A stretch of 64,000 bases of DNA, taken from contig CAJVGC010000432.1 in NCBI GenBank assembly GCA_910822075.1, positions 52,292,614 to 52,356,613 of the forward strand, in the 5' to 3' direction. Origin of the DNA: Senecio squalidus (Eukaryota; Streptophyta; Magnoliopsida; Asterales; Asteraceae). This document shows, piece by piece, positions 11,087 to 21,553 of the stretch. Position numbers and translations under genes: made by a program. The notes beneath the pieces are model-generated. The model searched no databases. It had not been told where the DNA came from and was given only the letters and a program-made list of their open reading frames with translations. Within the stretch, counting starts at the first letter, position 1; the number at the start of each line of letters is the position of its first letter.

Positions 11087-12657
11087 AAACTAATCGTGTA
11101 TGGTGGGATTTTCATTTACGAAACGGATTTTCAGTTCTTCGGATGTAATGAAATGTTATAATTACTGAACCGGTGATGTATTGCATTTTCCTTAATTGAA
11201 TATATGGTTGACTTGGGCATCACAAGTTTAAGACACGCTTGTTTGGGATATGATTAAATACAACGATTTAGTTATGTTGATGAATTGCAATGATAAATCA
11301 TGATTGAATCTCGATCGAATAGTTAGGATGTACAATGATTGATTCCTGGTTACGGATTATATATAATAAAATTCAGTAAATCGTGTCGATTGATTAGAAA
11401 GTCATATATACTTTGCTTCATATATATGATTCATATACATACATGTGTCGAATGTGCTAAATTTTCAATGATCGATACCTAATTGCAGTTTAAAATGGTT
11501 GTGGTTGTGGTTGGTGGTCGTAATTATGAAGTTCAATGATTGATTCATGAGTCGAATTTGATATAATGAAAGATAAATTATTTATCTCGTTAGATTAGTA
11601 GGATATATTTACTTTGCTTCATATATATGATTTACTTGAATATAAACATATATATAGTGGTTGTCGATTATAGTGTTTCCTGGACATAATTATGAAGTGT
11701 AGTGATTGTTTCCTAATCGTCGATTTGATTAAATGAAATGCAATGATTTATCTCGATTGATTAGCAAGACATGTATACTTTGCTCCATATGAGTCACTTG
11801 AATATATACATACATATATAGTGTCGGATAATATGTAATACAATGAATGATTCGTATTTGCGGAATAAAATGGTTGGTTAGTGGTTGTAGTCATTAAGTG
11901 AAATGATTTAATCCCGACCGTCGGATTTAATATAATGAAATGTAATTATTCATCTCGATTGATAATTAAGATATATTATCCTGATTCATATTACATACTT
12001 GAATAGTTAGTGCCGGATGTGATGAAATATAGGGTCGGTTCCTAAGACGAATATGTAATGATTTGTGACCATTCCTAAACTGGTTCATCTTTATTTTATT
12101 TCAAAATATATTATATTCATCTCGACTGATTATTAAGACATATTTAATTTTTAACGAAGAAGTTTTCATGATCGGTTCCTATACTGATTCATCTTTACTT
12201 TATTTCAAAATATATTATATTCGTTCTATTATAATGATGTGTGACGACTACAAAACATTTATTTATAAACTCATTTAAAAATATAATATTTATTTTTTTA
12301 ATTTAAATATTGGGTTGGGATACGAAATTGATATATAATTTTTGACATTATTTAATTAAGTAATGATTTAAAATTTAATTATCTTACATTTTAGTACGAC
12401 ATGTCGTCCCAAAAGATTTGGTTGGAATTTTTGTCCCTAAAAATTTGGGGGGAATTAATCACTTTTCGATCAAATTTGGGCGGGAATTAATTAATTTTCG
12501 ATCAAAAAAAAATAAGTGAAAATGAAAACTAAATTATCCTTAAAAAATTGTTGACTAAGTTGACCAAAATTTGGTCAAAAAGTAACTTTTTTTTGTCGTT
12601 TAGTGGGTTTTAGGGACGCTAAAAATGTCCGTCCCAAAAATTCATTTTTCTTGTAGT
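11084..12657. mobile_element. CACTA transposon, right part (copy 1)
   Basis: The right end TTTTTCTTGTAGTG is the reverse complement of the CACTACAAGAAAA terminus of CACTA (En/Spm) elements. Upstream are subterminal words GTCCCTAAAA, GACATGTCGTCCC and ATTAATTACTTTTCGATC in several copies. The interior is AT-rich with no transposase. No left terminus is found; the homology stops at the (TA)n tract. The copy at 58430-60653 is collinear except for a solo LTR. Confidence 0.7.
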
Positions 12658-13116
12658 GTTATACATATGATTATTTTGACACAATTAAGGTTTTGATCTA
12701 AACAACTTTCTTTACAGAGAACTGAATTCGAATAGAACTCTAAATCAATTTCATAGTGAATTTGCGTTTAACGAGAGTTATCCAAATCATATGCTAAACA
12801 CAATTTCTTTTGTTGTTTCTTGTTTGTTGTATCGGTAAATATCTGCGAATTATTGATTACAATAAATGGAAGTGGTAATAATGAGAATTATCATGATCAT
12901 AACATAATACTAACAATTAGAATCTTTGTTCTAGAAAGGTATACGGTGTGTGAGTGACTTTTGAATCGATGACATTGTTTTTTGTAGCAATGTTAAGATA
13001 TTCTCAAGGTTGTCTTGACCTACAAACTTTCTTGAGAAAGGTCCATCCATGCATGATCCGAAGTAACCTGGGCTTTTGAGTGTAGAAGCCTCTACTACAT
13101 GCTTAGGGGGGGGGGA
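12658..13116. other. CACTA right flank, shared with copy 2; poly-G at its end
   Basis: This flank is nearly collinear with 60654-61045, so the duplication includes host DNA outside the CACTA terminus. A minus-strand open stretch at about 12940-13060 reads PFSRKFVGQDNLENILTLLQ and keeps most of its residues in the second copy (60920-61050, reading PFSRTFVGQDNLLNILTLL). It may be an old exon. It has no verified start and I do not recognise the family. The stretch ends in a G run (13106-13115), the target of Copia-1. Confidence 0.5.
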
Positions 13117-13725
13117 TGTCAGGATCGTATTAGTCAATGTAAACTAATAGGTTTGCCTTCGTTAAGATCGTGATCTATTGAAGAAGTTCAGCAGCGGATG
13201 AACACTTCAATATTACAAGTTATCGAACAATAAAGTATGAATACGAATGAACAAATATTATTGTCGAATTATAAGCCTCAATTGCATTAATTAAGATATC
13301 AATACAACGTGTTTCTATCAATACAAGGATCTATCTATTTATAGACCTTGAGGCCGACCTAGATAAACTAGGAAACATCTTCTATCCTTATCTAAATATA
13401 TCGTTATCTAGAAATAAGGAAACTCTATCTAATAACAAAAGGAAACATAATCTAATTATAATTCTATAACTTAGATTATACTTGCACGGCAAGTTGGTCT
13501 TCCGTAGTAACTTGACTTCTTCCGTAGCAGTTTGACTTTGCCCGTAGTAACTTGATTACTTCCGTAGTAACTTGACCAGCCGTAGTAACTTGTTGGACAG
13601 CCGCACTAACTTGTTCTTCCGTAGTAACTCTTAATGTCTTCCGCATTGATAGTTTAAGTTACTATTCTTGTTTGTTAGGCGTATTGTTTATGGTTAAACT
13701 ATTTTAACTAAGTTATAACCCAACA
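13117..13725 (-). repeat. Copia-1 3' LTR
   Basis: 609 bp, TG...CA ends. It carries an array of the motif CCGTAGTAACTTG between about 13498 and 13630 and appears identical to the other LTR. Confidence 0.92.
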
Positions 13726-13840
13726 ATCTCCCCCTAACCTTGAACTTTTATGACACATCAAAAGTACAAGTTTTATGCTCCAACAGTACTAACTTCTTTT
13801 CATTAACAAAACAGTTTTAACTATTTTACGTTAAGTACAA

Positions 13841-14659
13841 CTATTTTTTTTGCCAGTCACATTCTCCCTTGGTCTTTTCTTCTATGCGTTGAACCAAAAT
13901 TCTCCAAATGAGTTCATGAGCGATTCTTGAGTCATGTGATCCATTCAGCTTTATCTCAATCATCTCATCCAATGTCTTCAATGTATGTGGGTACTTAACA
14001 TCCACCAAGTAAAATTCTCTTGCTCCATGTCTTTTTACAAGGGAGTATACACCACTTCTTTCATAGACGAACCAATTGATGATAGGATTGTTTGGTCCTC
14101 CTTTCTTGAAGACTGAACTCTTCTTCTTGTACCCTGGTTCAAATAGTCCACATAGAATGTCCATAGCCAGATCAGTACCAGAACATACGCCTCTTTCATG
14201 AGAGTACTTAACTTTTCCAATCTTGTACATCCTCTCCAAATCATCTCTGTCGAAGTCTCTAATTATCCAATGGAAGGCTTGAAGAACTTTCTTTGACTTG
14301 TCTGCTCTAATGACTTCATATTCAGTTCCCAATGCTCCACCAATAAACTTCCAGTCTATGATCATTGGAGGTTTCACATTCAATGGAGTAAACCTAAGAC
14401 CTTCAACATGATTTATGTATGCAGAATAATCTCCTCCTTGAGTAGTGCTAGGAGGATCTTGTTCCATACTTTCAGGCTCTGGTTTAACATCCATAAATGG
14501 AATGTCTGGACTTTCTTGTTGAGAAGCAGCAGCAGCATCTTCATTCATCTTTTGTCTTTTAGCTAGAGGCCTTGGAATCCTCTTTGATGGACGCTTGTGT
14601 CTTTTGGGCTTCTCTTCTGGTTTCTTCACAACAGGAACAGGTTCTGGTTGAATGAACAT
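13841..14659 (-). CDS. Copia-1 ORF2, unknown protein of 272 aa
   Basis: This intact ORF begins 14 nt after the stop of ORF1, in another frame; a TGA lies eight codons upstream of its ATG, so it is a separate reading frame. Residues 1-40 are proline-rich and strongly basic (KRHKRPSKR, KRQK), resembling a nuclear localisation signal. Residues 54-70 are acidic. From about 100 to 262 it looks like a globular domain, with FIGGALGTEYEVIRADKSKK, FDRDDLERMYK, LCGLFEP, YERSGVYSLVKR and KYPHTLKTLDEM. No protease, integrase or RT motif is present. I recall a similar domain at the C-terminus of some Asteraceae copia polyproteins, after RNase H; that is memory, not a search. If right, this is the tail of a pol gene kept as its own ORF after the enzymatic middle was lost. 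Function unknown. Confidence 0.8.
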   Translation of the reverse strand: MFIQPEPVPVVKKPEEKPKRHKRPSKRIPRPLAKRQKMNEDAAAASQQESPDIPFMDVKPEPESMEQDPPSTTQGGDYSAYINHVEGLRFTPLNVKPPMIIDWKFIGGALGTEYEVIRADKSKKVLQAFHWIIRDFDRDDLERMYKIGKVKYSHERGVCSGTDLAMDILCGLFEPGYKKKSSVFKKGGPNNPIINWFVYERSGVYSLVKRHGAREFYLVDVKYPHTLKTLDEMIEIKLNGSHDSRIAHELIWRILVQRIEEKTKGECDWQKK

Positions 14660-14673
14660 TTTCCTTCCAGTTC

Positions 14674-16863
14674 TCAGGGCTCAGAACTTTTGATAATTTG
14701 TCCCTTTTGAGTTTTTACTTGGTTCATATTTCTTTGGTTTCCTCTTTTACCTATGTGTTTCCAAGCCTTATCGTTCTCCTTAGGGACTGTCTTGTTCTTA
14801 CCTTTAGTGGGTGTTTTGACAATTTTAATGGGGTCAGAAAGTGGCATAGACACTAGACTTTGTGTAGAAGGTAGAGTTATGCCTTCTATTGTGAGTAAGT
14901 GATTTTCCAATGGAATATCCTTGTTCTTCACAACATGGATCTTACTTTCTTCAACTAAGTCCTCAATTAGAACTTCATCATAGTTGATTGGATCAACATT
15001 GAATGATTCTTTTGGAGGTGTCTGAGAGATGGGAATCCTAGGCTCATCTAAGGATGGAGGGATATAGTTTTGGTTAAATGGAGGGGCAACTTCTTTGTAG
15101 CCTAAACCAGCCTTTACCTTGCCATGTATTTGTTTTTGACATAGGTCATTTACTGATTTTGAAGCGAATTCTAATTTCCCTACATCTAACTCAACTTTAT
15201 CATGTTCTTGATTTAGTCGTTTGATTTCGTCCCTAGCCATCTTGAGTTTAAGAAGTAAGTCCTCTTTTTGCCATTCAATTAGATTAATCTTTTCTTGATA
15301 ACTTTGTTCATTGATTTTCTGTGACTTAATCTGATTTTCTAAGTTATCAATTACCCTATGAGCTGACTGTCTTTGTTCTTCTAAAATCTTAATTGAGTCA
15401 CTCATCAATATATTGTGGTTTTTATATTTAACAATTATATCTTTGCATTCAGAAGTACAGAGTTTAGAATGTACCTCGGCCATAAGAGATGGATTGTCAG
15501 TAGTTGGTGATGGTGATTCAATAGCCATTAGAGCATCCTCTTGAGGTGCTCCTTGATCATCATCATTCCAGTCATATCCAAGTATATTGTTGCCAATTTC
15601 AGTAATTCCAACATCAGTATAAACGAGCTCCGTAGAAACTAAGTCATCCGTAGGAACTAATTCCTCCATACAAATAATGTCTGTATCATCCATTACTACG
15701 GCGATGCATGCATGGTGAACAGTAGGAATGTTGTCTACGTGATTTTGTTCTTCAGAGATTAGTGCTCTATTTTGACTTGTTTCTTCAGCTAAGTCACTCC
15801 AATCATATCCAAAGATGTCTTGCGACATAAGTGCACTCTGATTTGTGTCTTGAGTGGATCGTGGATTGTTGGTTCTTGACTTGTTTGGACATTCCCTAGC
15901 AAAGTGACCTAATTCGTTGCATTCATAGCACTTCACCTTGCTTTTGTCAAAAGTAATTCGTTCGTTGTTTCGTGGATTGAATCGTCGTCCTGTCCTATTT
16001 AGAAATCTTCTTGCTCGTAGTGCCAACATAGCAGATTGCCACTTTAGATCAATTTCATCACAGTCATCCTGATGCATCTGTTTTACGTCTTCACTTGTGA
16101 GACTTGAACACTTAGATATGAATGCGTCGAATGAAATTTCTTCGTTGACATCATGTTTTGGTCCTAGAGATGTCGTAGCCAGTGCAGTATTGACATTATT
16201 AGTACTAGAGCTGCTATTTGCAGATTTTTCTGCTTCCACTTCGGCCTCAAAGACTCTTAAGTCATTGTAAAGATCATCTAATTCCAGTTCCTCTAAGGTG
16301 TCTCCTTGTCTGTAGGAGACTGTGTATACTTTCCATTCCTTTCTTAGAGCTCTTATGAACTTTCTGTTTAGATCATCTTTATCGTACTTAATGCCTGCGC
16401 TGATCATCTCTCCGACGAGCTTTTTGTATCGATCAAACGTTTGTGTTATTCGTTCGCCATTCAGGGAGTTTAAGTTCTCGTATTCCTGTTTAAGAAGAGC
16501 TTTCTTGTTCTTCTTTGTATTCTTTGTGCCGCTGAATCTTTTCTCCAAAGCTTCCCATAGCGATTTTGCATCTTGATATTCTTCAAATTGTGATAGATAT
16601 TCGTTAGGAATAGCAATTAAAAGAATACTCAGAGCCTTGATTTCGGTTTGTTTTTCTCTCCGTTCAAGATCAGACAAAGGTGGTCGAGCAACAATTCCAG
16701 GTTCTCCATCAGCTCCATGGGGAGTAGGTCTTTTGTTACCATTAATGATCACATCCCAAACTGTATAGTCAGAAAGTAGAATGTGTTGCTTGATTCGTAA
16801 CTTCCATAAGTCGAATTCGTTGCTGTTTAGAATAGGAACTTTGCCGATTGTGATTTCAGTCAT
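14674..16863 (-). CDS. Copia-1 ORF1, gag-like protein (729 aa)
   Basis: The chosen start is the ATG at 16863, followed by TEITIGKVPILNSNEFDLWK, a usual copia gag opening; the longer frame starts at a non-ATG codon within the PBS. Residues ~10-205 form the copia gag core (LWEALEKRF, FDRYKKLVGEM). A CCHC zinc knuckle CYECNELGHFAREC lies at residues 312-325 for RNA binding. Two GYDW motifs follow, then a coiled-coil-like, Glu/Lys-rich stretch (~500-590) and a lysine-rich tail. There is no stop or frameshift over 2.19 kb. It presumably packages element RNA into particles. The ORF stops before any protease. Confidence 0.9.
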   Translation of the reverse strand: MTEITIGKVPILNSNEFDLWKLRIKQHILLSDYTVWDVIINGNKRPTPHGADGEPGIVARPPLSDLERREKQTEIKALSILLIAIPNEYLSQFEEYQDAKSLWEALEKRFSGTKNTKKNKKALLKQEYENLNSLNGERITQTFDRYKKLVGEMISAGIKYDKDDLNRKFIRALRKEWKVYTVSYRQGDTLEELELDDLYNDLRVFEAEVEAEKSANSSSSTNNVNTALATTSLGPKHDVNEEISFDAFISKCSSLTSEDVKQMHQDDCDEIDLKWQSAMLALRARRFLNRTGRRFNPRNNERITFDKSKVKCYECNELGHFARECPNKSRTNNPRSTQDTNQSALMSQDIFGYDWSDLAEETSQNRALISEEQNHVDNIPTVHHACIAVVMDDTDIICMEELVPTDDLVSTELVYTDVGITEIGNNILGYDWNDDDQGAPQEDALMAIESPSPTTDNPSLMAEVHSKLCTSECKDIIVKYKNHNILMSDSIKILEEQRQSAHRVIDNLENQIKSQKINEQSYQEKINLIEWQKEDLLLKLKMARDEIKRLNQEHDKVELDVGKLEFASKSVNDLCQKQIHGKVKAGLGYKEVAPPFNQNYIPPSLDEPRIPISQTPPKESFNVDPINYDEVLIEDLVEESKIHVVKNKDIPLENHLLTIEGITLPSTQSLVSMPLSDPIKIVKTPTKGKNKTVPKENDKAWKHIGKRGNQRNMNQVKTQKGQIIKSSEP

Positions 16864-16948
16864 GATGGTAATGTTGATTCTTCGTTTATGAGGATTATAA
16901 ACTTGTTGATAAATGGATCTAAAGCACCTCCTGTGCTCTGATACCACT

Positions 16949-17557
16949 TGTCAGGATCGTATTAGTCAATGTAAACTAATAGGTTTGCCTTCGTTAAGAT
17001 CGTGATCTATTGAAGAAGTTCAGCAGCGGATGAACACTTCAATATTACAAGTTATCGAACAATAAAGTATGAATACGAATGAACAAATATTATTGTCGAA
17101 TTATAAGCCTCAATTGCATTAATTAAGATATCAATACAACGTGTTTCTATCAATACAAGGATCTATCTATTTATAGACCTTGAGGCCGACCTAGATAAAC
17201 TAGGAAACATCTTCTATCCTTATCTAAATATATCGTTATCTAGAAATAAGGAAACTCTATCTAATAACAAAAGGAAACATAATCTAATTATAATTCTATA
17301 ACTTAGATTATACTTGCACGGCAAGTTGGTCTTCCGTAGTAACTTGACTTCTTCCGTAGCAGTTTGACTTTGCCCGTAGTAACTTGATTACTTCCGTAGT
17401 AACTTGACCAGCCGTAGTAACTTGTTGGACAGCCGCACTAACTTGTTCTTCCGTAGTAACTCTTAATGTCTTCCGCATTGATAGTTTAAGTTACTATTCT
17501 TGTTTGTTAGGCGTATTGTTTATGGTTAAACTATTTTAACTAAGTTATAACCCAACA
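16949..17557 (-). repeat. Copia-1 5' LTR
   Basis: 609 bp and apparently identical to 13117-13725, which implies a very recent insertion. The reversed PBS lies two bases outside it at 16935-16946. Motif array CCGTAGTAACTTG is at about 17330-17462. Confidence 0.92.
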
Positions 17558-17628
17558 GGGGATGACAAATACAATAACTAGGGTCTTCATGCATGAAATC
17601 ATGGTTTTATTTCAATGGAATGCAATGA

Positions 17629-17821
17629 GGGGGTGCTTGGTTCAATGAGTGATTAATGGGAAAAAGAATACAATGAAATGCAATGAGGGGTTAATGAATA
17701 CCCCCAATTTAGTCTATAATAGAGTATTACCAATTATTATGCAATGATTAACTAGAATACAACAAACCAACCTCCATCAATCATTATCATTACCCCCCAT
17801 TACCCCTAACAAAGCACCCCC
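17629..17821. mobile_element. MITE with GGGGGTGCTTGGTT ends
   Basis: The left end GGGGGTGCTTGGTT and right end AACAAAGCACCCCC form imperfect inverted repeats around a 193-bp AT-rich core with repeated AATGCAATGAGG words. A clean TSD is not evident. It probably belongs to a hAT-type or similar MITE family. Confidence 0.55.
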
Positions 17822-17838
17822 TTAATATGTTACATTCC

Positions 17839-20484
17839 TGTGACATTCGCGAATTTCTAGATATATTTCCATCGTCTCGTATTCGTTTTATTTATTTATG
17901 TTTATGTTTTGACCCTATCGTATTTCTATTATGTTTTATCGTATTCGTATTTTATGAGTATTGTATTCGTATTTCTCGTATTTTATGAGTATCGTATTTG
18001 TATGTTATGTGATTCGAATCTTTATGTCGGGAACGTGTAGTCTTAAGTGCCTTTAGTATAAGTCTAGTATGCTCTTATGATAAGTTTAGGGGAATTATGC
18101 CTTAATTATACGATTAAGATTAACGTTTAAAAAGTATTTCATTTTTAGTCCTTTCGGAAATTTTATTACAAGACTAGTCCTATGGGAGAAATTCTATTAC
18201 AATTTTAGTCCTTTCCAGATTTTATTACAAAAATGGTCCTAAATGGATCCACCAACTTTTTTTGTCTTATCTAGACCAGAATTTTGTCTCATTTGCATCA
18301 TTTCCACCCTCCTCACTCTCTCTCTAAAAACACACACAACACACACACAAAAACCCTACCTTCTCTCTACATTTTCCGGCGATCCGACCGTTGAAATTCA
18401 AATCCGAGACTAGATTATTGCTCACCATTATCACCTTCATCTATCCTCCGATTTTCGTTACGATCGGGTAAGTATTTCTCGGTTTTAGTTTTAAACTTTG
18501 TTATTTTGATTCAAACCCGAAACTACCACTTTTCACCGTCAAAACTCGAATTTTATTTAAGATTATTGTTCCTAAACACATTCTGGACATAGGGTTTCAT
18601 TTATGGATCATTTGGACACCTAGAACACTCAGAAATCGAATCCCGAATGTTATTTTTCGTAAAAACTCAGTTACGTCACGTAACTGTGTTACGCGCACGT
18701 AACTGATCAAGTAACTGACTCCCAAATCACGTAACTGATGCCATTCACGTAACTAATGTTCAAAATCACGTAACTATGGTCTTCATCACGTAACTATGGC
18801 CTATTTTACGTAATTAGTCCCTGAATTCCGTAATTGTTCACGAAATTAGTCCTAAACACGTATTTGCCTTGTTACGCACGTAACTATGGTCTTGATCACG
18901 TAATTATCCTTCTTGATCACGTAATTATCCTTCTTGGTCACGTAATTGGCTTATGATTCACGTAACTCTTGCTTATTTTACATATCTAGTCCCTAAGTTC
19001 CGTAATTGTTCACGAAATTAGTCCTAAACACGTATTTGCCTTGTTACGCACGTAACTATGGTCTTGATCACGTAATTATCCTTCTTGATCACGTAATTAT
19101 CCTTCTTGGTCACGTAATTGGCTTATGATTCACGTAACTCTTGCTTATTTTACATATCTAGTCCCTAAGTTCCGTAATTGTTCACGAAAGTAGTCCTAAT
19201 CACGTAATTGCTTGTTAAACACGTAATTCTTGTCCCGTAACTTGCTAGAACACGTAATTAGTCACTTACGTGACTTGTAGTGCACGTAAGAGGCTTGTTT
19301 GTCACGTAACTCATTGCTAGACTTTCCGAAACGTTGGTAATCCCGTTAAATCGATATTTCTATTGGTCATTTCAAAACCCGTATAAAACGTTAATCGTTA
19401 AGGCATAATCCACTAGACTTAGAGATACTTAGACATGTTTATTTACGTGATGTTTAGGGCACTTAGACGTGGGAGCTTGACGGTATTATAGTATTTCCCG
19501 ACATATTGTGATTTGGATTGCTTTGCTATACAGTGAGTTATTCGTTGCCCTTTTACCCTTTTTCATTTTTGGGCATGATTAGCGTTATATAAACGTATTT
19601 TTATGGTATATTATGTATTATGAGTATGTATTATGGTATGTATTTTGGATATGAATGCTTTAGATGGTCTTACCCAAACTTGTACCGCCTTTGTGGTAGT
19701 ACAAGGCGGGTATACACACCTGTTAGCTTTTAGCCGCCGGTTCGTATATATAGCGCTATATGGGTCTAACAAACCCTCATTTCTAACACGATGGATGATG
19801 GATGCGCCCTGTCCGTGCTAGTAATGTTATGACCGTTAATTTCGAGGACAACCTAGCTTAAGACACTAGGTGGGGTTAGTTGCCAGTATTGTTATGGTTC
19901 AGGTGTATTGTATGTTCCTAAAGCTATGATTCTATCCAGTATGGTATTATGTTATCTATCCGGTATGGTATTTTATGAATTGAGTATGGTATTTTCATGA
20001 AATGATTATGATATTTTTATGGTATATGTATGAGTATTTTATCAAAAAGTTTTGTAAACTTCAAGTATATTTTGAAACATCATTTTCAAATGACTTATTT
20101 TCAAATCTTATCATTTTTGGGTCAAAACCTATTGAAAACTTTTATACAAATATGTTTTCATTTACTAATGCGAATAATTCACCAACTTTATGTTGACGTC
20201 GTATTTTAACGCTTTTCAGGGATTTGAGGTTACTCTTTTTGATGCTATGCTTGCTTGGCTACGTGGATCTTTTGCATGGAATTTATTTTGCTTTATTTAA
20301 TTCCTTAGTATCCCAACGATGTAGCCGTATTTTTGATATTTCGGATGATTGTAATAAGCATTTTTCTTCAAACTCTTTATCTATGTTGATTATGTATGGA
20401 TTACTTATGTTTGATGTAACCTTTGAATCTCTGATACCGTATACACTGTACACCTCGGTTCCGCCATTTTTGCGGGGTGTGACA
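17839..20484 (+). repeat. Gypsy-A 5' LTR
   Basis: TGTGACATTC...GGGGTGTGACA, 2646 bp. It holds a dense array of ACGTAA words (18670-19320), a 172-bp tandem duplication and a 3'-terminal CCGCCATTTTTGCGG hairpin. Small ORFs inside it (for example 20002-20550) recur in the 3' LTR and are not genes. Confidence 0.95.
18670..19320. repeat. ACGTAAC/ACGTAATT motif array with 172-bp tandem duplication
   Basis: CACGTAAC, CACGTAATT and near variants recur about every 15-25 bp, roughly thirty times, with unrelated spacers. A 172-bp block is duplicated in tandem (landmark CACGTATTTGCC at 18857 and 19029). ACGT is the core of plant bZIP and related binding sites, so an enhancer-like role is possible. Confidence 0.85.
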
Positions 20485-20728
20485 GAAGTTGGTATCAGAG
20501 CCAATGGTTATAGCGAACTAAGTGACCCTACGGAATCACTTAGACTATGACCTAGGCTTTTGGACCTATCTGATTTATTCTATGTGCGCATTTCCTTCTT
20601 TTGTGGGCCTGTATGTGATTTGTATGCTATATGTGCTTTTATTTTGCTTTTTATGTTTTGAGGCCTGCTCGTTTTAGTCGCACATCTGGTTATCGTTCTG
20701 ATTTATTCTATTTGACATTCGTAAGAAG

Positions 20729-21553
20729 ATGCCGCCAAAGAGAGCTTCTACTAGGTCTACTCCGGCCGTCACTGCTACGAGAAGGTCGTCGAGGCGAGGT
20801 CGCGCCAGTACGAGAGCGGGTGCTACAGCTCAGAATACCGCTGCTGCCCCCACTACTAATACCACCACTCCGAACATCAGTCAGTTGATTGCGGAGCAGA
20901 TTGCAGCAGCTATACCCGTGATTGTGGCACAGATCGCAGCAGCTATACCCGTGAGTGTGGTTGACATCGCTGGTCGGTTGACCGCAAGTATGATTCGTGG
21001 TGGTGTTCTGCAGCCAGTTGTAAGGCGAAGAGATTCTGGAAGGTTTGTTAGGAGAGACATGGGAAATTCGAGGAAGAGAAGCCGTGGTCATGATCAGAGA
21101 CCCCAACTTCCTCAGGTGTATGCGTTGGCGAGTTCTGGAGCTGGTTATCAGGGCGTGCGCCCTAAGTGTGGTACATGCGGCAGTGCGCATGCGGCGAATG
21201 TGGCTTGTTGGGTTTGTAAACGATGCAAGAAGTTAGGCCACACCGAGCAGTTTTGTAGAAGGGCTACTGGAGCGTGTTTCGAATGTGGAGAAATGGGTCA
21301 TCACCGTCATCAATGTCCCAAACTTATAGCACCTACTCCCCTTCCTACTCCTGGTGCTGGTACTAGTGCGAGAGGAAATCCTGCTAAGAGCCGAGCTTTC
21401 GCTATGGAATCTTCTGAAGCTCATCAGGATCCTACTGTAGTCACTGGTACATTTCTTGTCGATGATTATCCTGCTTTTATCTTGTTTGATTCGGGTGCCG
21501 ATAGAAGCTTTATTTCTAGTGATTTCCGCCCCCTTAGTAAACCGTGCTTCTAG
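20729..21553 (+). pseudogene. Gypsy-A gag remnant fused to protease start
   Basis: The frame starts MPPKRASTRS, typical of this clade. Residues ~1-100 are low-complexity N-terminus and 101-130 basic. The frame then goes directly to two zinc knuckles: C163-X2-C166-X4-H171-X4-C176 and C183-X2-C186-X4-H191-X4-C196. The retrotransposon capsid domain that normally precedes the knuckles (about 200 residues) is absent. The aspartic protease motif DSGADRSFIS is at residues 254-263. The frame is lost at about 21526 and the protease continues in another frame. It is a defective gag. Confidence 0.85.

Larger units (their letters stand above)
13117..17557 (-). mobile_element. Copia-1: young non-autonomous Ty1/copia element
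   Basis: This is a complete 4.44-kb element on the minus strand. The two 609-bp LTRs (13117-13725 and 16949-17557) look identical by eye, begin TGTCAGG and end CCAACA, and are flanked by the TSD GGGGA (13112-13116 and 17558-17562). A reversed PBS GCTCTGATACCA lies at 16935-16946 and a reversed PPT (CTCCCCCTAACC) follows 13725. The interior has only two ORFs, a gag-like one and one of unknown function. Protease, integrase, reverse transcriptase and RNase H are absent, so it must have been mobilised by an autonomous relative. A solo LTR of the same family sits at 58921-59505. Confidence 0.93.

Noticed and set aside
14035..14244. 69-aa ORF inside Copia-1 ORF2
   Set aside because: Alternative frame of the same strand within a longer intact ORF. 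The plus-strand ORF at 16322-16576 is likewise a shadow of gag.
18670..19320. CRISPR-like array (short repeats with unrelated spacers)
   Set aside because: Repeats are 7-9 bp, vary, and the block lies in a plant LTR present in two copies. CRISPR repeats are longer and prokaryotic.
20224..20550. 108-aa ORF with hydrophobic stretch, also at 27192
   Set aside because: It lies in the Gypsy-A LTR and runs across the LTR border; the duplicate reads into different sequence at its end.
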